A DNA stretch of 34,431 nt from contig JAYMTF010000522.1 of assembly GCA_036897485.1 (NCBI GenBank), positions 1-34,431 of the forward strand, written 5' to 3'. A model generated the notes under the pieces. It saw only the letters and a list, made by a program, of their open reading frames with translations. It did no database searches and was not told the DNA's origin. Of the stretch, positions 1 to 11,400 are shown piece after piece. A program made the position numbers and the translations under genes. This DNA comes from Pelargonium nanum (taxonomy: Eukaryota; Streptophyta; Magnoliopsida; Geraniales; Geraniaceae). The number at the start of each line of letters is the position of its first letter. Positions within the stretch are counted from its first letter, which is position 1.

Positions 1-114
1 CTAACCTTAAAACACAAAACTAAGCTATGAGCACAGCTGATCCCATAACCATGAAAAACAAATTATAACATATCCTATCTAAGTTACTATGTATTAACAC
101 AGATGTATTGTTCA

Positions 115-3100
115 CTAAGTGGGAACAACCATCCCAGACTGAGGCGCAAGCTGCCGCGTAAACAGCCATAAAACAGAAAGCAGCATTAACAACTGTATAA
201 AAAAACAAGATGTAACTCTACATACCCTCCACTTCATCATGAATATCTCTTCAGTTCCTAATAGATCACTGCAAAATTTGTCCAACTCCTCTGCTTGTTT
301 CTTTATCATCTTGGCCTTGTTCTCTGTCTCTCCCAGTTTGTGCATCACCTCTGCTTGTTGCTCTGCCAGAGCCTTTTGCTCTTCAAAGATAGCCGGGATT
401 CTGTACTGTCGTGTTTCCATTGCTATTACCATACACTCGATCTCAGCTTCCATCTTTTCCTTCAAGAGGCACTCGATTTGAGTCTCCATCTCCTGCGGTA
501 ATTGTATATCATTTTTGCTACTTGAATTTTCCATTGGTGATCTGCTACTGTTTAATGTGGCTTCGACTTCAACAACCCTTAAATCCTTTGCCCGGAGCGT
601 AGCCCGTGTCTGTTCTAGTTCACTCTCTAAATGTTTTACATTTTGCGTCAACTTCAGTACCTGGTTTTCCAAGGGACTTGAACCTTGTCTGGTCTTTGCA
701 TAACCCATCAGGTCAGATTCAGAAGAACTAGGTTCAAGGATTTCTTGATCGGCAGAGCTCATATCTGATGGTGCAATGGTGCTCTCGCTAGCATTGTTAC
801 CAGGAGATGTATACTCTTTCCCAATCTCCTCAAATTTGTCAAGTTCTGTAAAGAGTATATAGAATTTTTTACTTAAGGATAAAAAATATACGTAGTTAGC
901 ATTTATACTACCGTATTCAAACAATAATAAGTTTTAGCACATTGCATAAAACAGACACTAAGGCCTTAAAACTGGAACAAGTCTAAAACAAAAATATAAA
1001 TATATGATTCACAATAGAACATGAAATTCTTTTGAGAGGGAACTATAGCACAACCGTAAGGTTCCTAATATGACTTGAGGCCATGTGTTCGAGTCAAGGG
1101 AACAACCATTATGCAAAAAGCAAGGGTCATGCTGCACTTGTGCACTAGCCACCTTTTTACATGAAACTCTTCTAGGAACACAGCTAATAATCACCCCAAC
1201 TCAAATAACTTGGAATACATGAAAAGTAATGTTCTTTGCACTAAAGCTCCATTTATACCAGCAGTAACTGAAGAACCTTTCATTTACAATGTGTACTTGG
1301 AATCTATTGATCTTCCTATACATGGGGTTCATCCCCAACTGCAACTAGGTCTTCAAAATTGTTCGATTTTACACAGTTTGCTAATGATAATTGTATGAAG
1401 CTGGCCAAATTTTCCAAAACTTCCTACGTTTAGCACCTGTGTTACTCTAGTGGGTAACCCAAAAAACATATTGTTGTTCGAACCTTGAAAGTTTTCTTGC
1501 AGAAGTTTAGGAATCCAAGGTGAATAAAGTAACAACTAACAAGATTGATTAATACAATTATTTGAAAAGTAGAGAAACCAATACCATAGTTTGGGGTGGG
1601 AGGGCAAAGCTGATACACCCCAAGTGTAAGCCAACTAAGAAGTATATGAAGGCCATATATAGCCTTGCTTAAGAAAATGAGGATTCTGGAGGTAACTTTG
1701 ATAGAAGTTGAGCTGAGTATACAGGATCACAGGTTCTTCCTATCCTACCTCTGGAAGTGGAACACAGTCATCAAAGAAAATATACATCATAAATCAATTC
1801 CAATTCCCATCCATAAGCCCCATATTCTCCTGTGTTATATTGCAAGCTGTGTTCTTTGAAGTAGATGGTAATAACCACAATTCTCCCACTAGTGTTGACA
1901 TTTTTACTCTATACAATCCACTAATCCAGTACTAAAAGGAAAAATAAGTACATTCCATTTTGACCATCTAACAACAGCTCTAGCAAGTATAGCAAAATCA
2001 ACGTCTCCATAACGTTTATCTTCTGGCACCTTTCAGACTTCAGTTAATTTGCACTACTAGTTCACTTAGAGACATAATTTACATGCTAATATCTAAAAGC
2101 ATTAATTTCTGAACTGTGAACAAAAATAAAATAAAGCATAGCTTTTTCCACAACTGATTATGCACTGCTATTATAAAGATCATATGATGGAGGAAAACTG
2201 AAAAAAAAAAAAGAAAAAAAAAAGGAAAGATGGACAAATTTAGATAATTTGTAAAGAATACAGACATGATTGGCATGGAAAACATAAGATATAGTTTGAA
2301 CAAGTGAAAAGAACTTTGCACTCAACTAGAATTTCTATGGTTTTATACCCAATAAGACAGAAAAAAGTAAATAAATATTAGAACTTCAAACTAGTGCAGG
2401 AAATAACTAGACAAGATGAGAACACAGCTATATATGACCCAATAGTAATCTGACTTTTAAATTTCAAGTTAATTAATCAAAGAAAGCATTCTATAAGATT
2501 TGTCTAAGATACAAATTAAATGGATGACGCACCAACCTCTTTCAAGAGCTTCCTGCACGGACTGAAGGGTATGTACGGACTCAACCAAAGGATCCCGTTC
2601 TGTCGAGAGCTGATGGTTCTCACTATTCTTTTGATTGGCCTCCCAAGACAAGTCTGCAGCTGAATCATCTGGTGAAACATCTTCAACTTCCTCTGCATTC
2701 TCTTTGCTATAACCAACTCGCATTTCCTCATGATCAATTGCATGATCCTCATCCCTATTCTCTCCATCAGAATATAATGATGCCACATTCAGCTTTCCAT
2801 TACTAGTAGGACTAAATACAAAGTTGGTGCTTCTCAAGTCGGATTCCATACTGGAGTAAGAGTTTTCCTTGTTGAGGGCTGATGATTCCAAGTTCTTCCC
2901 ACTCAAACTCTTCATTTTGTTCTTTTCCCACGCATTTCCCGACACTGCAAGGAAATCATACTTAGCCTTTGACACACTGGCTGCAGTGGAGGACTTGCTA
3001 CTCCGGTCCTCGCTGTTATCCGAATCTGCACCAGCAGCAAACCTGGAATCCGAACTCGAGCCACGAGCTGCAAATCCATCCACAAAACTATGATGCTTAG

Positions 3101-3509
3101 CCATATGTACGGATCCAACAGAACCCTCAAGTGACAATTGTGACGGTTTTGCTGGATTGACTGATGCAATCAAACCCCGCTTCAAAGCTTTACCGCTATC
3201 TAAACAAACACCCGAATCCTTAACAGCATCCCTCCTAATTCGCCTCCATTTCCTCAACCCGAAACCCTTCTTTACTTGATGTGACCCTTCAGCTAATGGG
3301 TGGAAGTTTTCAAAGCCTTTCTCTTCTGCATCTGCTGGCAATGCACTGGCATCAAGAGTTTCACCAGTTGTCAACTTACTAAACTCATTAGAACAAAACC
3401 CATTATTGATAATCATGTGGTTATCAGCAAGATACACACTTTCTGGGTTCAAAAACACATCATTATCACTATCATTATCAAGAACAGAACAATCACTTTC
3501 CAAATCCAT
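115..3509 (-). CDS. WIP: WPP domain-interacting (WIP) KASH protein of the nuclear envelope
   Basis: Two coding exons read on the minus strand: 3509-2537 and 845-115. They join through a GT-AG intron in phase 1 (Arg-Glu-Leu-Asp across the junction) to give 567 aa. The N-terminal half is acidic, Ser-rich and disordered-looking, with a basic cluster near residues 80-95 (KKGFGLRKWRRIRRD) that could be a nuclear targeting signal. Coiled-coil stretches lie at about 381-425 and 440-521. One hydrophobic segment at about 538-556 is followed by a ten-residue tail ending VVPT-stop, the hallmark of plant KASH proteins that insert into SUN proteins. In the family, WIPs sit in the outer nuclear membrane, bind SUN proteins and the WPP domain of RanGAP1 together with WITs, and help move nuclei. 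The intron is unusually long (1691 bp) for this gene. Seen: tail, membrane segment, coils. Known: family role. The choice between WIP1 and WIP2 orthology is left open. Confidence 0.93.
846..2536 (-). other. Intron 1 of the WIP gene (1691 bp)
   Basis: Bounded by a GT at 2536-2535 and an AG at 847-846 on the minus strand. It is AT-rich with an A-run near 2200-2222. Apart from the SINE-like piece at about 1040-1145 I see no coding sequence in it. Confidence 0.85.
1040..1145 (+). mobile_element. Degenerate Au-like SINE
   Basis: The segment has a B-box-like GTTCGAGTC at 1088-1096, preceded by an ACCGTAAGGTT A-side region. It is followed by a short stretch resembling the diagnostic Au-SINE body (an AACAACC block, then ATGCAAAAAGCAAGGGTCATGCTGC near 1111-1135, compared with the remembered TTGCAAAAATGCAAGG..AAGGCTGCG form). 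Au SINEs are tRNA-derived and widespread in angiosperms. The copy is short, diverged and has no clear target duplication. The identification rests on remembered consensus, so it is moderate. Confidence 0.55.
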
Positions 3510-3593
3510 AAACCCAATTCAGGCAGATCAAGATACAAACACAAGAGGTAACATTCAATATGATTGCAATTCAATTGGGAAAATCAGGAAGTT

Positions 3594-3671
3594 CTATGAA
3601 CCGACTCAAAGTAGAATTTACTTCATAAAATAATGGGAAAGTAAGAGAAAAAAGAGATGTGGGCACGTACC
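3594..3671 (-). other. Possible 5'-UTR intron of WIP
   Basis: Upstream of the WIP start codon the minus strand has a strong donor (CAAAG|GTACGT, donor at 3670-3669). A plausible acceptor (TTCATAG|AACTT) lies at 3595-3594. This short intron would sit about 85 bp before the ATG. Placement is tentative; another acceptor is possible. Confidence 0.35.
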
Positions 3672-3976
3672 TTTGATCTCCAATTGACCATAAATGGAGA
3701 TTATGATGACGATAACCCTTAATAATTGGAAGGAGATGAGAATCCTAAACGACGTGTTGGATGGGCAGTTTTATTGCACTGCTCTGCTGACACTTGGATT
3801 TTCTTCTGCTAAACTACTCATCATCCCTCTCCAAAGTTACCGTTAATTGGTGTCACCTGATTACGTGGCGTTTCAACTGTTGATGTCACGTGTTATTTTT
3901 AAAAGGCGCGGCATTTTTTTTTTTTTACTAATGTGACATTGTTATTAATTTTCTTCATAGATGCTTTACGAAAATA

Positions 3977-4098
3977 CTCACTCCGTTCCAAAATGAGTGT
4001 CTTGTTTATCTAAATTTTTTGTCCCAAAATAGAACAGTACACTCATTTTGGGACAAAAAATTTAGACAAACAAGACACTCATTTTGGGACGGAGAGAG
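3977..4098. mobile_element. Stowaway-like MITE, 122 bp, foldback
   Basis: The element is flanked by TA dinucleotides (3975-3976 and 4099-4100). Its ends read CTCACTCCGTTCC and, in reverse complement, CTCTCTCCGTCCC, close to the usual Stowaway CTCCCTCCGTCCC terminus. The two arms stay complementary almost to the middle (both contain AAAATGAGTGTCTTGTTT), so the whole unit is a near-perfect hairpin. It lies upstream of WIP, about 470 bp from its start codon, and shares termini with the element at 31619-31857. Confidence 0.9.
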
Positions 4099-4100
4099 TA

Positions 4101-5560
4101 ATAGATTATTGTATTCTCATGTTTGAGCATGTCTTTTTTGTCATCATATTTCTTAATATAATTTTTGTACCCAAATTCATTTAAAATGCTCCGTCAGCAA
4201 AAGGAAAATATAAAATTCAATGTATGTCTTATTGTATGAACTCTAAACTAATCAAATTGGGGCCTCACTCAAATCTCGGAAAAACGAGAAAATAAATAGA
4301 GTTTCTTAACATGAAAACATAAACAGTGACAAAGTATGTTCACTTAATTGAATTTGGTGCTAAAAGTATTACTTCATTATCATGGTCTAACTTAAGTGAT
4401 TGGATGAGATTCAGTCGAAAGAAGACTTATTTTATATAATCAGGTACATGGGAGCTTTTGAAGTGAGTACATGTGTGTCAGAAGAATCTTTAACGTAACA
4501 ACTAACAAGTATGAATATCATCTACTGTAAGTCTAGTCAGTAGACAGTAATAGAGAAATAGTTTATCATTTCACTCTCATCCACTGCATTTTCTTTGTAC
4601 GTACTGAGTTGTTTTCATTTGATAAAGATTATGACTCACACTCCAAATAAATTTTATTGCACCCGTGTTAGTTTTCACTTAATGCGAGTTTGTCATTCTC
4701 AATATATATCTGGTGGATTGGGGGCTCTAACTCCAATTTATGAAAATGCATATGGCAGAGCAATGACCAAAGAGTAACCCACAGCCCACAGAGCAAGATT
4801 CATATACATAGAGTAGCATAAATAAATAAATAAAACAATACCAAATCTTTTATCTTTTCTTTTTTCTGATAAGAAACCAGCAATGCATTAGATAATAATT
4901 TGATTACATAGAGTAGCATAAAAAAATAAAAAAAAGCTTTACACCATTATTCCTATCAACCTAGTAGAGAAATTAAAAAAAAAATACCAAATCTTACTAA
5001 TTCCTTTTCTGCCCAGAGCTGCATGTGACTAAAGATATCAACAAAATTACAGAAACAGCATCCAAAGCTTGTAAGCTGCAAGTTCCTGCAGGCATCTTCA
5101 AAAAATGTTGCTTATAACTTTCAACAAAACTATATTTCATTGTTCAGTTTGGTTCTTTTTCTGAAACCCTCTGAAGAATTATTTTCAAGCCAAAGTTTCA
5201 TAAATAATAGCATCTTAATACTAAGTAATACAATATTAAGGTGGACAAATGGATGCTAAACAATGTTGTAATCAAGAATCTTAGAACATAAATCACTATC
5301 TGTTTATAATTATGTTTTGAATACATGTATATCATCTCTTTTATTCATGATCATATCACAAAAGTGAAGATAACAGCAAGCTGCATGCATGCATGCAGAT
5401 GAAGATTACAGCAACAACACTCAGTAAATAACTTCTGATAGCAAACTTAACACATCATCTTAGCAAATATGCAGAAAATGCTCAACTTCATTATATATAT
5501 ATATAATCAAAGTTAAGGTTCCATCTTTCGTCACATATATATTATTATATATTCAAGGGT
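4101..5560. other. AT-rich intergenic region
   Basis: Between the WIP promoter and the 3' region of the HAP8-like gene. I see no supported gene; the 60-codon open frame at 4595-4777 has no recognisable features. It contains a duplicated 17-mer (4806 and 4906), AT-microsatellite tracts near 5492-5510 and a perfect 18-bp palindrome at 5381-5398. The right part probably merges into the HAP8-like 3' UTR. Confidence 0.6.
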
Positions 5561-5901
5561 ACCCATAAGTACGTATGTATATATGTTTACATTGTGAATC
5601 GCGAACTAGACTCTTCGGGGAAGCACAACAGTAGAGCCTCAAAGCTCCTTAATTATCTGCTAACCAAACTTTGTAGGGTGTCATTTCATCACAATCAGTA
5701 GTCTCAAGCATAACAGATAAAGGCTGGTGAAAATTACCATTTCAAGAGCAAGCTTAGAGCATCCCGTGACTGATAAAAGGAGATTAAGCATTCGCAAACC
5801 TCCATACATATGAAAGAGTCTAAACCTTTAGTCTGATGTTCGCTATATGACTCGAGATATATTGCTTTAATGGACTTGGAAGCAGCATCAGGATTCTTGT
5901 A

Positions 5902-8900
5902 TCAGTGGTAAGGATTGTCCAGCCCTTTCTTCAGATCATACATTGATGGCTCATTTACTCTATTATGTCGACTATGACCTTCGTACTTACGAGGGTCCAC
6001 AGAAACTGCAAAACTTCCACCACAAGGACTGTCCAGCCCATTCTTCAGATCATACATTGAGGGCTCATTTAGTCTATTGTGTCGACTATACTCACAAGGG
6101 TCCACAGACACTGCAAAACTTCCACCAATCTGCCCGTTTCGAAACAAAGGTCCTAGTATGCCAGAAGGAGTTTGCAACATCGACCTTGAGCTAGGCTGAC
6201 CTGTACAAACGTTTGACAATCTGACATCAGATGGTTGTTGTCCTACAGTATTCTGTTGATCCTGACTGAAGTGAACTGGACCTTGATTCGCAAAAGGGTA
6301 CAAGGAATTACAATCCTGATTTCGGATATTTCCAGGATAGATTCCAGAGAATGATGGAAACTGTGGAGTCAGATGGTTATTTTGAGCACACGAAGGGGCC
6401 TGTACCTGCGCCATAGATGAATCCCCGTCTTTGTTGATCACCATTAAGTTCTTCCCCATCAGCCTCAGTATAGGATTAGAAGATGGGGTGGCAAAATCAC
6501 AATCACCACGACCTAAATACTTCACTCCAACATTGGTAATACCATTTGAAGGAAATGACCCTAGAGGAGATGTCGCAACAGGAGGAAACACCTTTTCAGA
6601 TCCTGAATATGGGCGGCCATTTGAAGGAAACATTTCAGCTGGTCTCACATCGTCAGGATCAGCTCTTTTATTATTAGGATACATCTGCAGCTTTCCCGCG
6701 GCAGGCACTGTCACAGAAGCCATGGTTAGTCGCCTTAATAGCTGTGGCTCTTGATAATTTAAAGAAACACATTGAGCAATCCTCTCCTTCCTTGAGCAAC
6801 AGCATGGCTGATCATCAATGGTTATCTTACGACTTTCTCCATTAACGGCAAATCTTTCTGCAGCTTTGTTCGCAGTCTGTGCAACTATGCAAGCATTCTC
6901 TACTGAAGGTTCAACATCAACACCCGAGATGCCTGGGCCTATCTTGTCTTGATCTGTACAAGGTCCAGCAAACAATGGTTCTGAAAATTTCACATCATAT
7001 TTGGCTGCAGTGGAGTTCGAAATGTTTGATGAAGTAGAAATAGGAGAATCTGATGAACCTCCGTCGAGCAAATCATGCTGATCTAAAGAAGATTGAAACC
7101 GACTTGTGGTTAGAGATGAATTCCCTTGAAAATCTTCTTCTGAGCTCACACCCCCAGGACTTGGCAAAAATGATCCTGGTGGTCCTGGAATTGGTATTGG
7201 GTCAACTTCCAGAAAAGTGCTTCCCTGCCCAACTTCAAAATTCAATTCTGTCCCACCGTGGGAGTTTTGCACATTTATGACATTGTCCACCTCATCAGCT
7301 GAATACAAAACTTGTTCATCAGCAAAATTTGTATTATTGGTGTCTGTTTGCGCTTCTGCTTCAAACAGTGGTCCATTATAATTTTCGATGGATCGTAGCA
7401 AGTTGGGTTGGGTCTTCATGCTATTACCGAGTTTGTGAAATTGAGTATCTAGTGATTTGCTCAAACATGCAAGGCCATCCCCCTCAAATATTTTTGAGGC
7501 TGAACCAGCAACAGTATCTTCACCATGGGTTAGATATGCTTTTCTAGAACATTCTAGGCTATCATAGTCTGTAATATCATCACTAACTTCATCTGAACAA
7601 TCACCATCTTTACCCTCCACATTACTGTAACACTTGGAAGCCCTTTTCAAAGGTCGAGAAATACTTATTTCTCTTCCATGTAAACTACTGCCTGGAGACA
7701 ACTCATCAGTGAAATCTTCTCTTCCAGATCGATTTACAGTACAAGTCTGCATCACGCCATGCTGTTCATTCACTTCAGAATGCCATACCGCTAACTCTTC
7801 ATCCATTTCTCTCATGACATGAACTTGAGACTTGTTACAAGCAGAATTTTTTTGAGGGACAATAAATTTCGATTCAGCTCCAGGTGAATGACCCACAGAC
7901 ATCACTTTTCTTCTCAATGATGATAGTGTCATTGCTTTGGGTGAAAATCCAAAGCAACTCCTGGATTTTTTTGTACTAGCCTGGGGTGATACATCAGAAT
8001 TGTTGGTAGATCCTGCATGAGTTTCAGCAGCCTCATTCATCACTAGAGATGCACAATTCCCAGTCGCCCTTAGAGGTTTCAACTTGCGACCCTCACAAAT
8101 AGACATGGTGTCTTTGCTCAGTTGACCAGTCTCAACATCACCACAAATCCTAGGCACAACTAAGGAACTTCGCATTCTCTTTCTTCCTGGAGACCAGTTC
8201 TTTTCATGTGATAGAATTTCCATCCTATCACTGACTTCAGCAAAAGAGTTTATATTCTCAGACAAATTAGCAAATTTCTGAACACGACTTCTGTCCAGAA
8301 GTGAATCACTTGAATGTGGCTGATCAGTCTCAACCATCAAGTCCTTAGCCACATGCAATTCACATCTTAATGGCTGACGACCATCTTTACTTTTGAACTT
8401 CTTTGCAAGGCCTGTTCGTTTAGTGCACGCCCATTTTCCTAAAGTTCCACAGTCATTAGGTTTAACACGTTCATTGTTCTCTTGACCCACTTCTGTTGTG
8501 ACAAACTGTTCTTGGTCCTCATAGATCTGTTTTAATACAATTTCAAAACATAGTTGAGATTCACAACAAAGAAGTTCCCAAAACTTATGAATTAAAGTGC
8601 ATTCAATAAAACACAAACTAAAAGGCTAAAAACTAAAAACAGCACCATTGTGACAATGAATGGATATTATCATGTCAGGGTAAGAACTAACAAAACAATT
8701 AATTAGCAATAAAGTTAAGTACTTTTCATCATTTGATGGTCTTAGAAGTACTTTCAGAATTTAAATTGGCTACATCTAGATTAGCAAAATTCTTGTAAAT
8801 TCCAGAAGAGAAGCAGACGAATTCTGGAGTATCTATAGAATAAAGAATATTGAAAAAGTAAAAAAAATGGTTACTACAAAACAAGAGAAGCCTACCTGAG

Positions 8901-10403
8901 ACTTATGTGCCTTGAAAGATCTAAGCTTCTTGCTTTGAGATGAAAGTTTTGAATGCCTATGATACTTAGGTACATGCTGCCTTGTCTCTTTGAAGAATTT
9001 GTTTCCTTTACCTGCTTTGAAAGATTTCCTCGGTTCAATATCTCCTTTCAACATTGTTGGCACATCACTGAACTTCGATAAAATCCGGACTTTGGTTCCA
9101 TTTGAATCAATATAGACAGAGCCAATAATACCATTTTCCTGATGATGAATTTGTGAGACTCTTTGCTTTCTCCTCTCAGCTAACAACATCTCAGTATCTT
9201 GAGAAGGCAAGCTGGGCATTTTAGCCCAGTTTGTACCGTTTCTTCTATCAAGCTCTTCTAGTGTGCACCTTTGGGCTGTAGCATAAACATCCACCATCAA
9301 TCTCGTCTTCCTTGGCTTAATTTTATGCCTGCTTAACTTCGAATCTGACGTCCACTTGGGAACTGATTCACCAGAAAGGCACTGATCAATGTGAGCATTC
9401 AATGTGGTGTTCGAAGATGAAGAGAAAGTCTTGCAAACAGGGCATACTTTTGAAGCCATTGTTTCGGATATGGTTGTACAATTAGACACAATATCTTCTG
9501 TTGAGCTGCGATCAGAATTTCCAACAAACTGCACTATCAATCTGCACTTTTTACCCGGATGCCGGGTGGTTTTTTCGATATTCTGATACGCTGGAGGACC
9601 TGAGGCTCGAACTTCAACCAACGGTTCCAATAGCTTGCTGCCTTTAACTGACTCTATTTCAGATTGAGAGAAACTTGTTGTTGTGGAAGAAAAATCATTT
9701 GCTCCTACATCAGTACAATTAGAATCTACAACCTTGTGGTTGAGTTGGGCATCATCAGATGTGGTGTCTAGTATCACATGATCATTTGCATCTATCTCCT
9801 TAGCTGAATTATTTTCAACAGATTGGTTCCTTTCAATACCACGAAATGGTGGCAATACATCCTTCACACCATGTTTCACACAAAGCTGGAGATTGTTCAA
9901 CGAAAACGGCCAATTCTTCTTGATATCCTTGCTCCGGGCAGTAAATACATAATCTCTACAGTACAATTGGTAGCAGAGTTCAGTTTAAGCTCAAAAACGT
10001 CAAACATATATCATATATAATCAGTAGCGGAGATAGGATGTATATGATCGGGGTGGGCATATTAAAACTAAACCTAACACATGAACTATAATTATTTGGG
10101 AAATCATATATCGCCATTGAATTCACGATGGCATAGGCAGCTGCCTACTACAGCCTACCCTTAGCTCCGCCACTGTATATAATATGGTAACTCTTGATAT
10201 GACGATGAGATCTCAATTAAACTGTCGGTATCCTTACGAAAGGATCAGATTATGTAAGGAAATTACCTTATAGAGAAGTTGGAAGGTGGCTTTGACTTTG
10301 ACAGATCTGCTGCTACCTCTGCAGGCTCATGGCTACTACTACTTTTCAGTTCACAACAAGAACTGTAATAAGGATCTGGTGGAGGGTTTTCAATGGATAA
10401 CAT
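5902..10403 (-). CDS. HAP8: HAPLESS 8 (HAP8) family protein
   Basis: Three coding exons on the minus strand: 10403-10267, 9955-8896 and 8526-5902. Introns fall in phase 2 (within Arg46) and phase 0, giving 1273 aa. The first exon starts MLSIENPPPDP and ends SNFSIR; exon 2 continues DYVFTARSKDIKKNWPFSL, the signature opening of this plant-only family. A C2HC zinc finger, Cys217-Cys220-His234-Cys238 (C-x2-C-x13-H-x3-C), resembles Rad18/UBZ4-type ubiquitin-binding fingers. It is followed by a basic patch at about 253-264 and a conserved LEELDRRNGTNWA segment. The long third exon is low-complexity and Ser/Asn-rich. The last 70 or so residues carry a tandem duplication. Family knowledge: the Arabidopsis hap8 mutant shows poor male transmission; the biochemical role is unknown. 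The protein is longer than my memory of the Arabidopsis one. Confidence 0.85.
5911..6129 (-). repeat. In-frame tandem duplication at the HAP8-like C terminus
   Basis: Two direct copies (5911-6024 and 6025-about 6129) are offset by 114 bp, or 38 codons. They encode SFAVSVDP..Y..HNR.NEPSMYDLK.GLD twice. The copy nearest the stop codon has three extra residues (Glu-Gly-His region), and both have several substitutions, so the duplication is not recent. It is coding and in frame. Confidence 0.93.
8527..8895 (-). other. Intron 2 of the HAP8-like gene
   Basis: Bounded by CAG|GTAGGC (donor GT at 8895-8894) and AAAACAG|ATC (acceptor AG at 8528-8527), phase 0, 369 bp. AT-rich, with no other feature seen. 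Confidence 0.88.
10022..10175. mobile_element. hAT-type MITE, 154 bp
   Basis: It begins CAGTAGCGGAGATAGG and ends, in reverse complement, CAGTGGCGGAGCTAAGG, the well-known hAT terminal motif of plant non-autonomous elements. It is flanked by a perfect 8-bp target duplication TATATAAT (10014-10021 and 10176-10183), as expected for hAT. There is no coding capacity. It sits inside intron 1 of the HAP8-like gene (10266-9956). Confidence 0.92.
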
Positions 10404-10500
10404 TTGAAGAAAAACTTGTCTCTTGTTGTGCTGTTTCTACAACAGTCACAAGCTCCACAACTATATCTCTGCAGCACCAGCTCAATCTTATCTTCAGCAT
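10390..10500 (-). other. Upstream ORF overlapping the HAP8 start codon
   Basis: An ATG at 10500-10498 opens a 36-codon frame that ends with TGA at 10392-10390, overlapping the main ATG (10403-10401) out of frame. A good splice acceptor (TGTCTTGCAG at 10519-10510) lies just upstream, so the uORF would be in the mature leader if that site is used. Whether it is transcribed is inferred, not shown. Confidence 0.45.
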
Positions 10501-10509
10501 ATATGTATC

Positions 10510-11400
10510 CTGCAAGACACATGGAATCAACAACATCATGAGACACACCTACAACAAAATATGAGAGTTTACACAAGTCTGGGACGTCATTTTATGTGGT
10601 TGGAATGAAAGCATCTACGTTTGAATAATTGATCAAGCAAAGAACCAAAACGGGCAAAGAACCAAACCCACAAGCAAAGACCAAAGACCATAGGTGATGT
10701 TTCAAAGTCTAAAGTTTGCTGGGGTGTTATTTTATGTGGGCATGCCCATGTTCAGAACAGAAGTGCCCAAAATTGAGACTTTATAACCACAAATCTATAT
10801 GAACAGTTGACCACAAAAAGGGTAAGGATCGATATTAGGGGTTTGATGGAAGATACTTTAATTTGGAGCTGGAGCATGAAATCTCACAAGATAAAGCTGA
10901 TGGTTCCAAAAATGAAGATGAAGAAACAAAGTGCAATAGCAGCAAAGGAAAGAGAAGCATTTAGAAGCCAAATCTGTGTAGCAGTGAGTGAACAGTTCCG
11001 AGTGACCAGAACGAGATGCAGTACAAAAGTACAAACCCAAAACCCAAAACAGAAGACTTGGGAAAAAAGATCAGTCAGAAGTGAAGAAAATACCCAGAAT
11101 ATAAACAAGGAATAGACCATGAAATAACAAGGATTGAGCTGGAAAATGAAGTCCGAGAGAAGACTACGAACCTAGTATTAGAAGAAAACGGAAAATCAAT
11201 AAGCTTGAAGCTTGAAACAACAGAATAGTGAACGACCCAGATCGAAGAAATCTTGGGAAAATCTACTGGTAATCAAGAAGAGAGCATGGAATCACAAGGA
11301 ACAAGCTTGGAGATGAAATTATTGAAAAATAAAAAGAAGAGAGACCCAGATCAAACATCTCTCAAAGTGTCGATTAGAAGGGAAACAAAAAGAAACCAAC
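10510..11400 (-). other. Probable 5'-UTR intron of the HAP8-like gene
   Basis: On the minus strand, AGCAAG|GTTGG at 11400 is a plausible donor and TGTCTTGCAG|GATAC ending at 10510 a strong acceptor. The sequence upstream of the donor is CT-rich (11450-11520 read on the minus strand), typical of a plant 5' leader. No supported coding frame lies in the interval. Coordinates are tentative. Confidence 0.45.

Noticed and set aside
190-230. A GTATGT...ATACAG pair that could be a tiny intron before the WIP KASH segment
   Set aside because: It would be only 33 bp, below plant intron size, and the read-through frame gives the proper hydrophobic segment and VVPT tail.
1040-1145. A functional tRNA gene at the B-box
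   Set aside because: No cloverleaf can be folded and the A-box is degenerate; a SINE relic fits better.
6431-6754. 107-codon plus-strand frame
   Set aside because: Shadow of the HAP8-like exon 3.
10807-11115. Plus-strand open frame of 102 codons in the HAP8 leader region
   Set aside because: Lys-rich low-complexity translation of an A-rich region with no recognisable domain; it overlaps a probable antisense 5'-UTR intron.
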